64,000 nucleotides of DNA from Renibacterium sp. (GTDB taxonomy: Bacteria; Actinomycetota; Actinomycetes; Actinomycetales; Micrococcaceae). Where the stretch lies: contig JAFOLH010000015.1 of assembly GCA_017419405.1 (NCBI GenBank), positions 62,001-126,000 on the forward strand, given 5' to 3'. Made by a program: the position numbers and the translations under genes. Within the stretch, counting starts at the first letter, position 1; every line of letters starts with the position of its first letter. The notes under the pieces were generated by a model, which was not told the origin of the DNA, made no database searches, and worked only from the letters and a program-made list of their open reading frames with translations. Positions 35,615 to 43,288 of the stretch are shown here, piece by piece.

Positions 35615-36370
35615 ATGACTGAACGAACTTTGACCGGAAAAACCGCAGTGGTCGCGGCTGGGGCGAAAAACCTCGGCGGGCTGATCAGCCGCCAATTGGC
35701 AGATCTGGGTGCCAATGTCGTGGTGCATTACCACTCGGCCGGCAGCGAAGCCGCTGCCCGGGAAACCCTCGCCGCGATCCAGCAGGCCGGCGCGGCAGGC
35801 CTCGTCGTGGACGGCGATTTGAGCAAACCGGCCGATGTCGAACAGCTTTTCAGTCAGGCCAAAACCGCCTTCGGCGGCATCGACATCGCGGTGAACACCG
35901 CCGGCATGGTGCTGCGCAAACCGATCGTGGAGATCAGCGAAGCCGAATACGACGCGATGTTCGACGTCAACGCCAAGGCGGCGTTCTTCTTCATCAAGGA
36001 GGCTGCCAAGCAGCTCAACGACGGCGGCCGGATCGTGACCATCGTGACCTCGTTGCTCGCGGCGTTCACCGACGGCTACTCGACCTATGCCGGCGCGAAG
36101 GCTCCGGTGGAGCATTTCACCCGCGCCGCGGCCAAGGAATTGGCCGGCCGGAAGATCTCGGTCAACAACATCGCCCCCGGCCCGATGGACACTCCGTTCT
36201 TTTACGGGCAGGAGACTCCGGAGCGGGTGGCTTTCCACAAATCGCAGGCCATGGGCGACGATTTGACCAAAATCGAGCAGATCGCGCCGATCGTGACCTT
36301 CCTGGCCACGGACGGCGGCTGGATCACCGGGCAAACCCTCTTCGCCAACGGCGGTTATACCACCCGGTGA
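35615..36370 (+). CDS. Short-chain dehydrogenase/reductase (SDR)
   Basis: A 251-residue classical SDR. The nucleotide-binding start is KTAVVAAGAKNLGGLI (the middle glycines are partly replaced, AGAKNLGG), NTAG marks strand 4, IVTSLLAAFTDGYSTYAGAK carries the catalytic Ser-Tyr-Lys, and INNIAPGPMDTPFF style text follows. It is close to 3-oxoacyl-ACP reductase-like proteins, but the substrate is unknown. ATG 35615 has GAAGGGGAT ahead. Control by the divergent TetR regulator is likely. Confidence 0.88.
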   Translation: MTERTLTGKTAVVAAGAKNLGGLISRQLADLGANVVVHYHSAGSEAAARETLAAIQQAGAAGLVVDGDLSKPADVEQLFSQAKTAFGGIDIAVNTAGMVLRKPIVEISEAEYDAMFDVNAKAAFFFIKEAAKQLNDGGRIVTIVTSLLAAFTDGYSTYAGAKAPVEHFTRAAAKELAGRKISVNNIAPGPMDTPFFYGQETPERVAFHKSQAMGDDLTKIEQIAPIVTFLATDGGWITGQTLFANGGYTTR

Positions 36371-36434
36371 CCCGGTCGGATTCAGTTGCCTGATTCAGTT
36401 GCCTGAGCGGAGGATGCGGGCGTTACACTCAGGT

Positions 36435-37067
36435 GTGACGCTCGCATCCTTCTTCGCATTCCTGGGTCTGTGCACGCTTCTGGTGATCACTCCCGGGCCG
36501 GATTCCTTCCTAGTGCTCCGCTTTTCGCTCGCCCGGATCGGCTCCGGATTGGCGGCCGCCCTGGGCTGTTCGATCAGCACCCTGGTCTGGGCCTTGCTGG
36601 CCGGCGTCGGCCTGACCGCGGTGCTGGAACAGTCCGCGGAAATCTACCGCGGAATCAAGATGCTCGGTGCGGCCTATCTGATCTATTTGGGCGTTTCTTC
36701 TTTCCTGAAGTCCCGCAAAGCGGCAAAGCTGCCGGAACTCCCCGAGGCCCGCAAGGTCAGCCTCCGCTCCGGCTTCACCGCCGGCGCCCTCTCCACCATG
36801 CTGAACCCGAAGGTCGGCTTGTTCTACCTCGCGGTGGTGCCGCAGTTCCTGCCGCACGACGGCGCCGCGCTGCCGATCGCGTTGCTGCTCGGCGGGATCA
36901 ACGGAGCGGTCGGCATGGCCTACTTGGCGATCCTGGCTTTCGCCGCGGCCAAGATGGTCGGATGGTTCAAAAAGCCCAAGGTCAGCCAGCTGATCGAGCG
37001 CAGCACCAGCGGGATCCTCGCCGCCTTGGGCGTCGGCATCGCGGTCAGCACCGTCGCCGAGTCCTGA
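36435..37067 (+). CDS. LysE/RhtB family amino-acid exporter
   Basis: A 210-residue membrane protein with about six hydrophobic segments. The N-terminal LLVITPGPDSFLVLRFSLARIGSG and LGAAYLIYLGVSSFLKSR, then SGFTAGALSTMLNPKVGLFYLAVVPQF, are the standard RhtB/LysE landmarks. Relatives export threonine, homoserine, leucine or lysine. I choose GTG 36435 because the preceding frame (to ATG 36399) is charged and runs over a GATTCAGTTGCCT direct repeat. The threonine-degradation genes are 1.3 kb away, but linkage is not evident. Confidence 0.86.
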   Translation: MTLASFFAFLGLCTLLVITPGPDSFLVLRFSLARIGSGLAAALGCSISTLVWALLAGVGLTAVLEQSAEIYRGIKMLGAAYLIYLGVSSFLKSRKAAKLPELPEARKVSLRSGFTAGALSTMLNPKVGLFYLAVVPQFLPHDGAALPIALLLGGINGAVGMAYLAILAFAAAKMVGWFKKPKVSQLIERSTSGILAALGVGIAVSTVAES

Positions 37068-37086
37068 TCCCGGGCGGCCCGGCCGG

Positions 37087-38274
37087 TCAGCGCTCGAAGT
37101 CGCCCTGCAGGATCCGCTGCACGATGCCGGCGAGCAGCGCAGTGCGTTCGGCGATCGCACCGACCAGCATGTATTCCTTGGTCGAGTGGGCCCCGCCGCC
37201 CACCGCACCCAGGCCGTCCAGGGTCGGCACTCCGATCCCGGCGGTGAAATTGCCGTCCGAAGCACCGCCCACCGCGGCGGACCCGGGCGGATCGATGGCC
37301 AGTCCCGCAGCGACTTCCTGGCTGAGCGCGTAGAGTCCCGCCGATGCCGCGGGTTCCAGCGGGGGCCGGTTGATTCCGCCGTCGAGCCGTAGCCGGATGC
37401 CGGGCAGGTTCGGCAGCAAAGCGCGCAATGCGGCATCCACCCGTTCCAGCTCCGGAACCGTCCAGGCCCGCACATCCAGATCGAGCAAGGCCCGGGCCGG
37501 GACGGTATTGGTGGTGGTCCCGGAACGCAAAACCGTCGGCGTCACCGAGGTCCCCGCAACCGGATCCGCCAAGGCGCTCACGGCCAACACCTGATGTGCT
37601 GCTTCGACCGTGGCGTTGACCCCCTTGTCCAGGTCCAACCCGGTATGCGAGGCCAGGCCCTGAATTTCCAGGCGGTAGATCGAAATGCCTTTTCTGGCGG
37701 TTTTGAGCGTTCCGCCATCGGCGGAAGCTTCGAGCACCAGAACCGCGTCCATGCCCTTGGCCAGCGCCTCGATCGGTCCGCGCGAGGTCCCGGAGCCGAC
37801 CTCTTCGTCCCCGGTCACCAGGACCCGGACGCCGGCCAGCGATTGGCCGGCCTCGCGCAACAGCCGCAGCGCCCGGAAACCCTGCAGGATCCCGGCCTTC
37901 ATATCGAAGGCTCCGGGACCCCGGATCACCCCGGCATCGTTGCTGAACAAGTCCTGCCGCCAGGCGCCTTGCTCCCACACCGTGTCGTAGTGGCACAGGA
38001 TCAGCACGCCGCGCCCCTGCGGGTGCGCGCCGAAGTCGAACAGGATCCGGGGCACGCCTTCATCGATCTCGATCTGCGGTGAGATCCCCAGGTTGACCTC
38101 GCCCAGGGCGGAAATCAAACCGGCGCAACGTTCCAGCAAAAGGTGGTCCCGGCTCGGCGACTCGGCGTGCACCAGCACTTTGAGTTCGCCGATCAGCGAT
38201 TCGACTGACCGAGCGGCCTGCGGTACGGAAATCAGCAGTTCTGCCAAGCCTGGCACCCCCATGAAAATGAACAT
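37087..38274 (-). CDS. M20-family metallopeptidase (glutamate carboxypeptidase-like)
   Basis: A 395-residue zinc peptidase of the CPG2/ArgE group. Metal ligands are in LILCHYDTVW (His, Asp), GPGAFDMKAG (bridging Asp), VTGDEEVGS (catalytic and ligand Glu), VLEASADGG (Glu) and GGGAHSTKEYM (His). The lid-domain motif GLASHTGLDLDKGVNA is also conserved. Relatives trim C-terminal glutamate from folates or peptides; the substrate here is unknown. Start could be ATG 38274 or 38262. No signal peptide is present. Confidence 0.86.
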   Translation of the reverse strand: MFIFMGVPGLAELLISVPQAARSVESLIGELKVLVHAESPSRDHLLLERCAGLISALGEVNLGISPQIEIDEGVPRILFDFGAHPQGRGVLILCHYDTVWEQGAWRQDLFSNDAGVIRGPGAFDMKAGILQGFRALRLLREAGQSLAGVRVLVTGDEEVGSGTSRGPIEALAKGMDAVLVLEASADGGTLKTARKGISIYRLEIQGLASHTGLDLDKGVNATVEAAHQVLAVSALADPVAGTSVTPTVLRSGTTTNTVPARALLDLDVRAWTVPELERVDAALRALLPNLPGIRLRLDGGINRPPLEPAASAGLYALSQEVAAGLAIDPPGSAAVGGASDGNFTAGIGVPTLDGLGAVGGGAHSTKEYMLVGAIAERTALLAGIVQRILQGDFER

Positions 38275-38332
38275 TCCGGCATGTATTGCGCGCCCGGTCC
38301 CTTCCGGGATGAGGCACTAGGCCGGAATGCTA

Positions 38333-39580
38333 TCAGCCCAAGCTGGTTCCGACTGCCTCCCGGCTGGCGATGAACGCCTGCACACAGGCTTCGACATCCG
38401 CCGCCGAATGCGATGCGGAAAGCTGCACCCGGATCCGCGCCGCGCCGCGTGGCACCACCGGGAAGCTGAAAGCAGTGACATAGACGCCGTGCGCCAGCAT
38501 CGCATCGGCGATCTGCGCCGCCAGCGCGGCGTCGCCGAACATCACCGGAATGATCGCGTGCTCGCCGTCGAGCAGTTCGAAGCCCTCCTCGGTCATCCGA
38601 CGGCGGAACAATGCGGCGTTTTCGAAAAGCCGCTCGCGCAGTTGCGCCGAGTTCTGCACCAACTCCAACGCGGTCAGCGTGGCGGCGACGATGGCCGGCG
38701 CCAGCGAGTTCGAGAACAGGTACGGCCGGGCCTTCTGCCGCAGCATCGCCACGATTTCGCCGCGCCCGGAAACATAGCCGCCGGAGGCTCCGCCGAGCGC
38801 TTTGCCGAACGTCCCGGTATAGATGTCCACCCGGTCCGAAACTCCGGCATGTTCCGGGGTTCCGGCTCCGCAGTCGCCCATGAAACCGACCGCATGCGAA
38901 TCGTCGACCATCACCAAGGCGCCGTATTCGTCGGCCAAGTCGCAGATCTCGGCAAGCGGCGCCAGATAGCCGTCCATCGAGAACACGCCGTCGGTGACGA
39001 TGATCGTGCGCCGGGCCCCGATGCCGCCGTCCGGCCGGGCCTGCTGGCCGGCCTCGATCAATTTCGCCTCCAGATCCGCCATGTCCTGGTTCGCATAACG
39101 GTAACGGGCCGCCTTGGAAAGCCGGATGCCGTCGATGATCGAGGCGTGGTTGAGCGCGTCCGAAATGATCGCGTCCTCCGGTCCGAACAACGACTCGAAA
39201 ACCCCGCCGTTGGCATCGAAACACGAGGAGAACAAGATCGTGTCTTCAGTGCCCAAAAAGGCGGACATCCGCTGCTCGAGTTCCAAGTGCAGGTCTTGGG
39301 TGCCGCAGATGAACCGCACGCTGGCCATGCCGAATCCGCGCTGGTCCAGCGCCTGCTTCGCCGCCGCGATCAGGTCCGGGTGATCGGCCAGGCCCAAGTA
39401 GTTGTTGGCACAGAAGTTCAGCACGGATTTGATGCTGCCCGCGGCCGCGCTGCCGTCCAACGGACCGGCCTGGATGTGCGAACTCTGCGCCGAGGCGATT
39501 TTGCGCTCGGTCTTGAACAGGCCGGCCGCGCGGATCTCGTCGAGCTCGCCGGCCAGCTGGTCTTTGATGCTTGAGTACAT
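38333..39580 (-). CDS. kbl: Glycine C-acetyltransferase (2-amino-3-ketobutyrate CoA ligase)
   Basis: Kbl splits 2-amino-3-ketobutyrate with CoA into glycine and acetyl-CoA, the second step of threonine catabolism. The 415-residue PLP enzyme of the alpha-oxoamine synthase family has [40 protein letters not shown] and the PLP lysine in [13 protein letters not shown]. It begins 9 bases after tdh ends, so the pair forms one operon. Confidence 0.95.
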   Translation of the reverse strand: MYSSIKDQLAGELDEIRAAGLFKTERKIASAQSSHIQAGPLDGSAAAGSIKSVLNFCANNYLGLADHPDLIAAAKQALDQRGFGMASVRFICGTQDLHLELEQRMSAFLGTEDTILFSSCFDANGGVFESLFGPEDAIISDALNHASIIDGIRLSKAARYRYANQDMADLEAKLIEAGQQARPDGGIGARRTIIVTDGVFSMDGYLAPLAEICDLADEYGALVMVDDSHAVGFMGDCGAGTPEHAGVSDRVDIYTGTFGKALGGASGGYVSGRGEIVAMLRQKARPYLFSNSLAPAIVAATLTALELVQNSAQLRERLFENAALFRRRMTEEGFELLDGEHAIIPVMFGDAALAAQIADAMLAHGVYVTAFSFPVVPRGAARIRVQLSASHSAADVEACVQAFIASREAVGTSLG

Positions 39581-39589
39581 GGGATTCTC

Positions 39590-40636
39590 CTAGAAAACTG
39601 TCCAGTCGAGCACAACTTTGCCACCGACGCCGGACTTGGCTTCGGCGAATCCGGCTTCCCACTCGGTCGCCGGCAGCACATCCGTGATGATCGAGGATAT
39701 GCCCTCGCGCAGCACCGGGTTCGAGGCGAGCATCGCACTCATCGCGTACCAGGTCTCATACATTTCGCGCCCGTAGATGCCCTTGAGCGTGAGCATATGG
39801 GTCACGACCTTGGCCCAATCGATGTCGATCGGCGCAGCGGGCAGGCCCAGCATCGCGATCCGTCCGCCGTGGTTCATGTTCCCGATCATTTCCGGCAAGG
39901 CGGTCGGGTGGCCGGACATCTCCAGGCCGACGTCGAACCCTTCCCGCATGCCCAACGCCGCCTGGGCGTCTTTGACCCGCATGCTGGAGACGTCGACGGC
40001 GAGGTCCACACCGAGTTTGCGGGCGAGTTCCAGACGCGGCAGGGAGACATCCGTGATCGCGATCTTCCGGGCTCCGGCATGCCGGGCGACGGCGATCGCC
40101 ATCAGGCCGATCGGCCCGGCGCCGGTGATCAGCACATCCTCGCCGAGCACCGGGAAAGCCAAGGCGGTGTGCGTCGCATTGCCGAACGGGTCGAAGACCG
40201 CGCCGAGCTCCGGGGTGATCGATTCGTCGTGGTGCACCCAGACATTGGTTTCCGGAATCACCACGTATTCGGCGAACGCACCGTCCCGCTGCACCCCGAC
40301 GCTCTGCGTCCGGATGCACATCTGGCGCCGCCCCGCGCGGCAGTTCCGGCAGGTACCGCACACGATGTGGCCTTCGCCGGAGACCCGGTCGCCGACTTTG
40401 ACGTCTTTGACTTCACCGCCGACCTCGACCACTTCGCCGTAGAATTCGTGCCCGGCGATCAACGGCGCGTTGATCGTGGATGCCGCCCAGGCGTCCCAGG
40501 CCAGAATGTGCAGATCGGTACCGCAAATACCGGTGGTCATCACCTTGATCTTCACATCGAACTCGCCGGTCTCCGGTTCCGGACGTTCCACGAGCTCGAA
40601 TCCGGCCTGCGGGCCCGGCTTGAACAATGCTTTCAT
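39590..40636 (-). CDS. tdh: L-threonine 3-dehydrogenase
   Basis: Tdh oxidises threonine to 2-amino-3-ketobutyrate with NAD. The 348-residue medium-chain zinc dehydrogenase has the catalytic zinc ligands in GICGTDLHI and AGHEFYGEV, four structural-zinc cysteines in [16 protein letters not shown], and the NAD fold [43 protein letters not shown] is characteristic of Tdh. It is first in the tdh-kbl operon, facing a LysR-type regulator gene. Confidence 0.96.
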   Translation of the reverse strand: MKALFKPGPQAGFELVERPEPETGEFDVKIKVMTTGICGTDLHILAWDAWAASTINAPLIAGHEFYGEVVEVGGEVKDVKVGDRVSGEGHIVCGTCRNCRAGRRQMCIRTQSVGVQRDGAFAEYVVIPETNVWVHHDESITPELGAVFDPFGNATHTALAFPVLGEDVLITGAGPIGLMAIAVARHAGARKIAITDVSLPRLELARKLGVDLAVDVSSMRVKDAQAALGMREGFDVGLEMSGHPTALPEMIGNMNHGGRIAMLGLPAAPIDIDWAKVVTHMLTLKGIYGREMYETWYAMSAMLASNPVLREGISSIITDVLPATEWEAGFAEAKSGVGGKVVLDWTVF

Positions 40637-40682
40637 GCGAACTGCGCCTTCAATCTCTGCTACGCCTCATCGGCTGGTCTGC

Positions 40683-40723
40683 AATGACCTCTCGGATCCA
40701 TTAGATGACCTGGATCCCATTAG
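40683..40723. promoter_or_regulatory. Tandem repeat in the tdh/lysR gap
   Basis: Two near-identical words lie head to tail: ATGACCT-CTC-GGATCC-ATTAG (from 40684) and ATGACCT-GGATCC-C-ATTAG (to 40723), differing by small indels. Their position between the divergent starts suggests binding sites for the LysR regulator. Confidence 0.45.
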
Positions 40724-40765
40724 CACAATCCCGGATACGTGAAACTTCCCTTTAGCATTGGCTAC

Positions 40766-41677
40766 ATGGAAATCCATCAGTTGCAGCTGTTGCGTGAGCT
40801 CGGCGAGTTGGGCAGCGTCACCGCGGTGGCCGAGACCCTGAAAGTCACCCCGTCCGCGGTGTCCCAGCAGTTGGCGCAACTGCAACGGGGCATCGACGTC
40901 CCGCTGACCCGGAAAGAAGGCCGCACCCTGGTTTTGACCGAGGCCGGGAAGGTGCTCGCCGAAGCCGGCGGCAAGGTGATTCAGGCCATGGCCCAAGCCG
41001 AGGCCGCGATCGGCGAACATCTCGAGGATCCCCGCGGCACGGTCAGCGTCTGCGCCTTCCACAGTGCCGGCCAAACGCTCTTCGGCCCGTTGATCGAAAA
41101 ACTCAAGGCCGGGCACGGGCCGTCGCTGGTACTCGCCGACGAAGACGTCTCAGAACACGATTTCCCGGCGCTCACCGGGCGCTACGACTTGGTGCTGGCG
41201 CATCGGATGTCACATAGCGGGCAATGGGATTCCAGCGGAGTCACCGCCACCACGCTGGCCGAGGAACCGTTCGACGTGGTGCTGCCGACCGGTCACCCCT
41301 TGGCCGGACGTGCTGCCTTGCGCCCGCAGGACCTGGCCGGCGAACGTTGGGCCACTTCACGTGCCGGCTACTCCCCCGCGGATGTGCTCAATGCGATTTC
41401 GATGGTCACCAGTGCGGAACCGCAGGTGGCGCACCGGGTGAACGACTACAGCACGGTGGCTTCGATCGTGGCCGGCGGCGGGGTCCTGGGACTGCTGCCC
41501 CGCTATTTGGCCACTGCGGCCCTGCCGCCCGGAGTCCTGCTCAAGCCGTTGGACGGCATCCGGACCAGGCGGAAAATCGATCTGCTGAGCCGTCCGGAGA
41601 ACCTGGCCCGGCAATCGGTGCGCGCCGTCGCCGACGCCCTGCAAGCGGTGGTCAGCGAATTGGTCGCCGCCCATTGA
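40766..41677 (+). CDS. LysR family transcriptional regulator
   Basis: A 303-residue LysR-type regulator with the N-terminal helix-turn-helix (LGSVTAVAETLKVTPSAVSQQLAQLQ, about residues 13-38) and a periplasmic-binding-like effector domain. It faces tdh-kbl across a 130-base gap with tandem repeats, so it probably controls threonine breakdown. I start at ATG 40766 (MEIHQLQLL), the usual LysR beginning; the upstream in-frame codon at 40739 adds nine atypical residues. The gene ends 7 bases before a long palindromic repeat. Confidence 0.9.
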   Translation: MEIHQLQLLRELGELGSVTAVAETLKVTPSAVSQQLAQLQRGIDVPLTRKEGRTLVLTEAGKVLAEAGGKVIQAMAQAEAAIGEHLEDPRGTVSVCAFHSAGQTLFGPLIEKLKAGHGPSLVLADEDVSEHDFPALTGRYDLVLAHRMSHSGQWDSSGVTATTLAEEPFDVVLPTGHPLAGRAALRPQDLAGERWATSRAGYSPADVLNAISMVTSAEPQVAHRVNDYSTVASIVAGGGVLGLLPRYLATAALPPGVLLKPLDGIRTRRKIDLLSRPENLARQSVRAVADALQAVVSELVAAH

Positions 41678-41683
41678 CCTCTC

Positions 41684-41740
41684 CGAGTGGCCAGATCTGC
41701 AGGTCAATCCCGGCGTTCAACCTGCAGACCTGGCCACTCG
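41684..41740. repeat. Long palindromic repeat, copy 1 (CGAGTGGCCAG family)
   Basis: An inverted repeat with arms of 21 bases (41684-41704 and 41720-41740) and a 15-base loop. The arms begin CGAGTGGCCAG and differ at one position. The same sequence recurs at 56191-56247. The right arm lies inside the sulfatase frame and encodes its last codons; the left arm lies beyond the LysR stop. It could serve as a terminator for these convergent genes or be a dispersed REP-like element. Confidence 0.85.
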
Positions 41741-43125
41741 AGGCTTGCCACCCAGTCCCGACGCCGGCGCTGCAAGTCTTCGACGATATCCGGCCGGGAC
41801 GCCTGCAGGTCGTGCTGCTCGCCCAGATCTTCGGCCAGGTTGTACAGCCGGTATCCGCTGCCGGGATCGGCATGCTCGATCAGGCGGACCATCTTCGCGG
41901 CTTCGGAGTCCGGGTCGGTCCAGGCGAGTTTCCAATCGCCGCAACGCACCGCCCAGGTCCAACCGCAGTCCCAATGAAATTCGCGCCCGGGCGGCAACGG
42001 CTCGGCCAAGTCGACGCCGTCGAGCACTCCGCTGCCCGGCACCCCCGCGGCCCGCAGCACCGTGGGCGCAATGTCCAGACTGCTGACGGTTCCGGGTTCG
42101 GTCCGCCCGCCGCTGAACCCGCCGCCGGGCCAGCGCGCCAGGAACGGCACCCGGATCCCACCCTCGTACAAGGTGTACTTGGTGCCGCGCAACGGAGCGT
42201 TGTCCCCGTAATTGCAGGTCGATCCGCCGTTGTCGGTCAGGTAGAGCACCAAGGTGTCCTCGGCGATGCCCGCCTCGTCCAGCTGGTCCAGGAGCAAGCC
42301 GATCTGCCGGTCCATGAGTTCGAGCTGCGCCAGGTAATAGGCCCGGCCGTTCGCCAAATTGGGATTGATCGCCTCTTCGTACCAATCGAGATAGCTGCCC
42401 GCGGTCTCGGACCAATCCGCCACCGCAGGCAAGCCCCGGGCCGCCAATTCGTCGTCGGGAAGCTGCCAGCAGAAGTTGTGCACTGCATTGAATGCGAGCA
42501 TCGCGAAGAACGGCTGCGCTTCCGGCTGCCCGTCCCCGGCGATGAATTCCCGGGTGCGCCGGCCGAGCTCCTCGGTCAGGAATCCTTCGAGTTCGCTTTC
42601 CTGGACGGCACCGCCGGCTCCCTCGAACATCGGCTGCACGGCCATCCGCCAGGACGCCTCGGGGCCGTAATCGGCGACTGCTTGCGCCGAATGCCGGAGA
42701 TAATTGAGCCGGCCCATCTGTCCTGCGGCCAAGCCGTAGTAGACCTCTTGGAAACCATGCTGCTCCGGGCAGGCCCGGTCTCCCGGTTCCTCGTGGCCGT
42801 AATGCACCTTGCCGAAATAGCCGGTGCGGTAACCGTCCTCGACAAGCCGCTCGGGCAGCGTCTGGAAGGTTTCGGGCGCCATCGCCGAATCGTTGAACCA
42901 ATGCCCGCCCCAGCGTTTCTGATGCGCCCCGACGATGAGGCTGGACCGGGAGGGCGAACAGATCGGCGCGGTGACGTAGGCGTCCGAGTAGTCCACACCG
43001 TCGGCAGCCAAACGATCCAGCGCCGGAGTGCTGACATCGGGGCACCGCCCGGTCGCGGACCGGTCCCCATAGCCATGGTCGTCGGAGATGATCAGCAGGA
43101 CATTGGGTTTCCGGGTGCCGGGCAT
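41704..43125 (-). CDS. Type I sulfatase (arylsulfatase family)
   Basis: A 473-residue sulfatase, likely cytoplasmic as no signal peptide is seen. The first metal-binding motif is LLIISDDHGYGD, and the formylglycine site is APICSPSRSSL with Cys56 as the residue modified by a formylglycine-generating enzyme. GGHWF, YFGKVHYG and YLTDNGGSTCNYGDN (metal Asp/Asn) follow. These enzymes remove sulfate from sugars. It faces the secreted beta-helix protein and belongs with the nearby ABC transporter and Gfo/Idh gene, suggesting use of a sulfated glycan. The final residues EWPGLQVERRD are encoded by one arm of a palindromic repeat, so the natural C-terminus may have been altered. Confidence 0.91.
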   Translation of the reverse strand: MPGTRKPNVLLIISDDHGYGDRSATGRCPDVSTPALDRLAADGVDYSDAYVTAPICSPSRSSLIVGAHQKRWGGHWFNDSAMAPETFQTLPERLVEDGYRTGYFGKVHYGHEEPGDRACPEQHGFQEVYYGLAAGQMGRLNYLRHSAQAVADYGPEASWRMAVQPMFEGAGGAVQESELEGFLTEELGRRTREFIAGDGQPEAQPFFAMLAFNAVHNFCWQLPDDELAARGLPAVADWSETAGSYLDWYEEAINPNLANGRAYYLAQLELMDRQIGLLLDQLDEAGIAEDTLVLYLTDNGGSTCNYGDNAPLRGTKYTLYEGGIRVPFLARWPGGGFSGGRTEPGTVSSLDIAPTVLRAAGVPGSGVLDGVDLAEPLPPGREFHWDCGWTWAVRCGDWKLAWTDPDSEAAKMVRLIEHADPGSGYRLYNLAEDLGEQHDLQASRPDIVEDLQRRRRDWVASLEWPGLQVERRD

Positions 43126-43226
43126 GCGGGTGGGCTCCTTGCGAAGGACGGCGTCGAAGTGCGGCGGAGTGTTGCTCCGATGCTACGTCACCTGACCCCG
43201 AATTCTGACAAACTGCGATTTTTTCA

Positions 43227-43247
43227 TTGACATTTTGATCATGATCA
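43227..43247 (+). promoter_or_regulatory. Candidate promoter -35 and palindrome before the beta-helix gene
   Basis: TTGACA (43227-43232) is a good -35 box, followed by the palindrome TGATCATGATCA (43236-43247), which would lie in the spacer. A clear -10 is not seen; CAGATT at 17 bases is weak. A regulator binding the palindrome would cover the promoter. Confidence 0.4.
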
Positions 43248-43288
43248 GTCAGATTTACGCCAAGGCGTCTACCTATTCTGGAGATAAC

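Noticed and set aside
36380-36412. Direct repeat GATTCAGTTGCCT x2 upstream of the RhtB gene
   Set aside because: Only two short copies, not placed like an operator; noted as a possible local duplication.
41684-41740. Palindrome as an IS end or phage attachment site
   Set aside because: No transposase, integrase or target duplication is seen near either copy.
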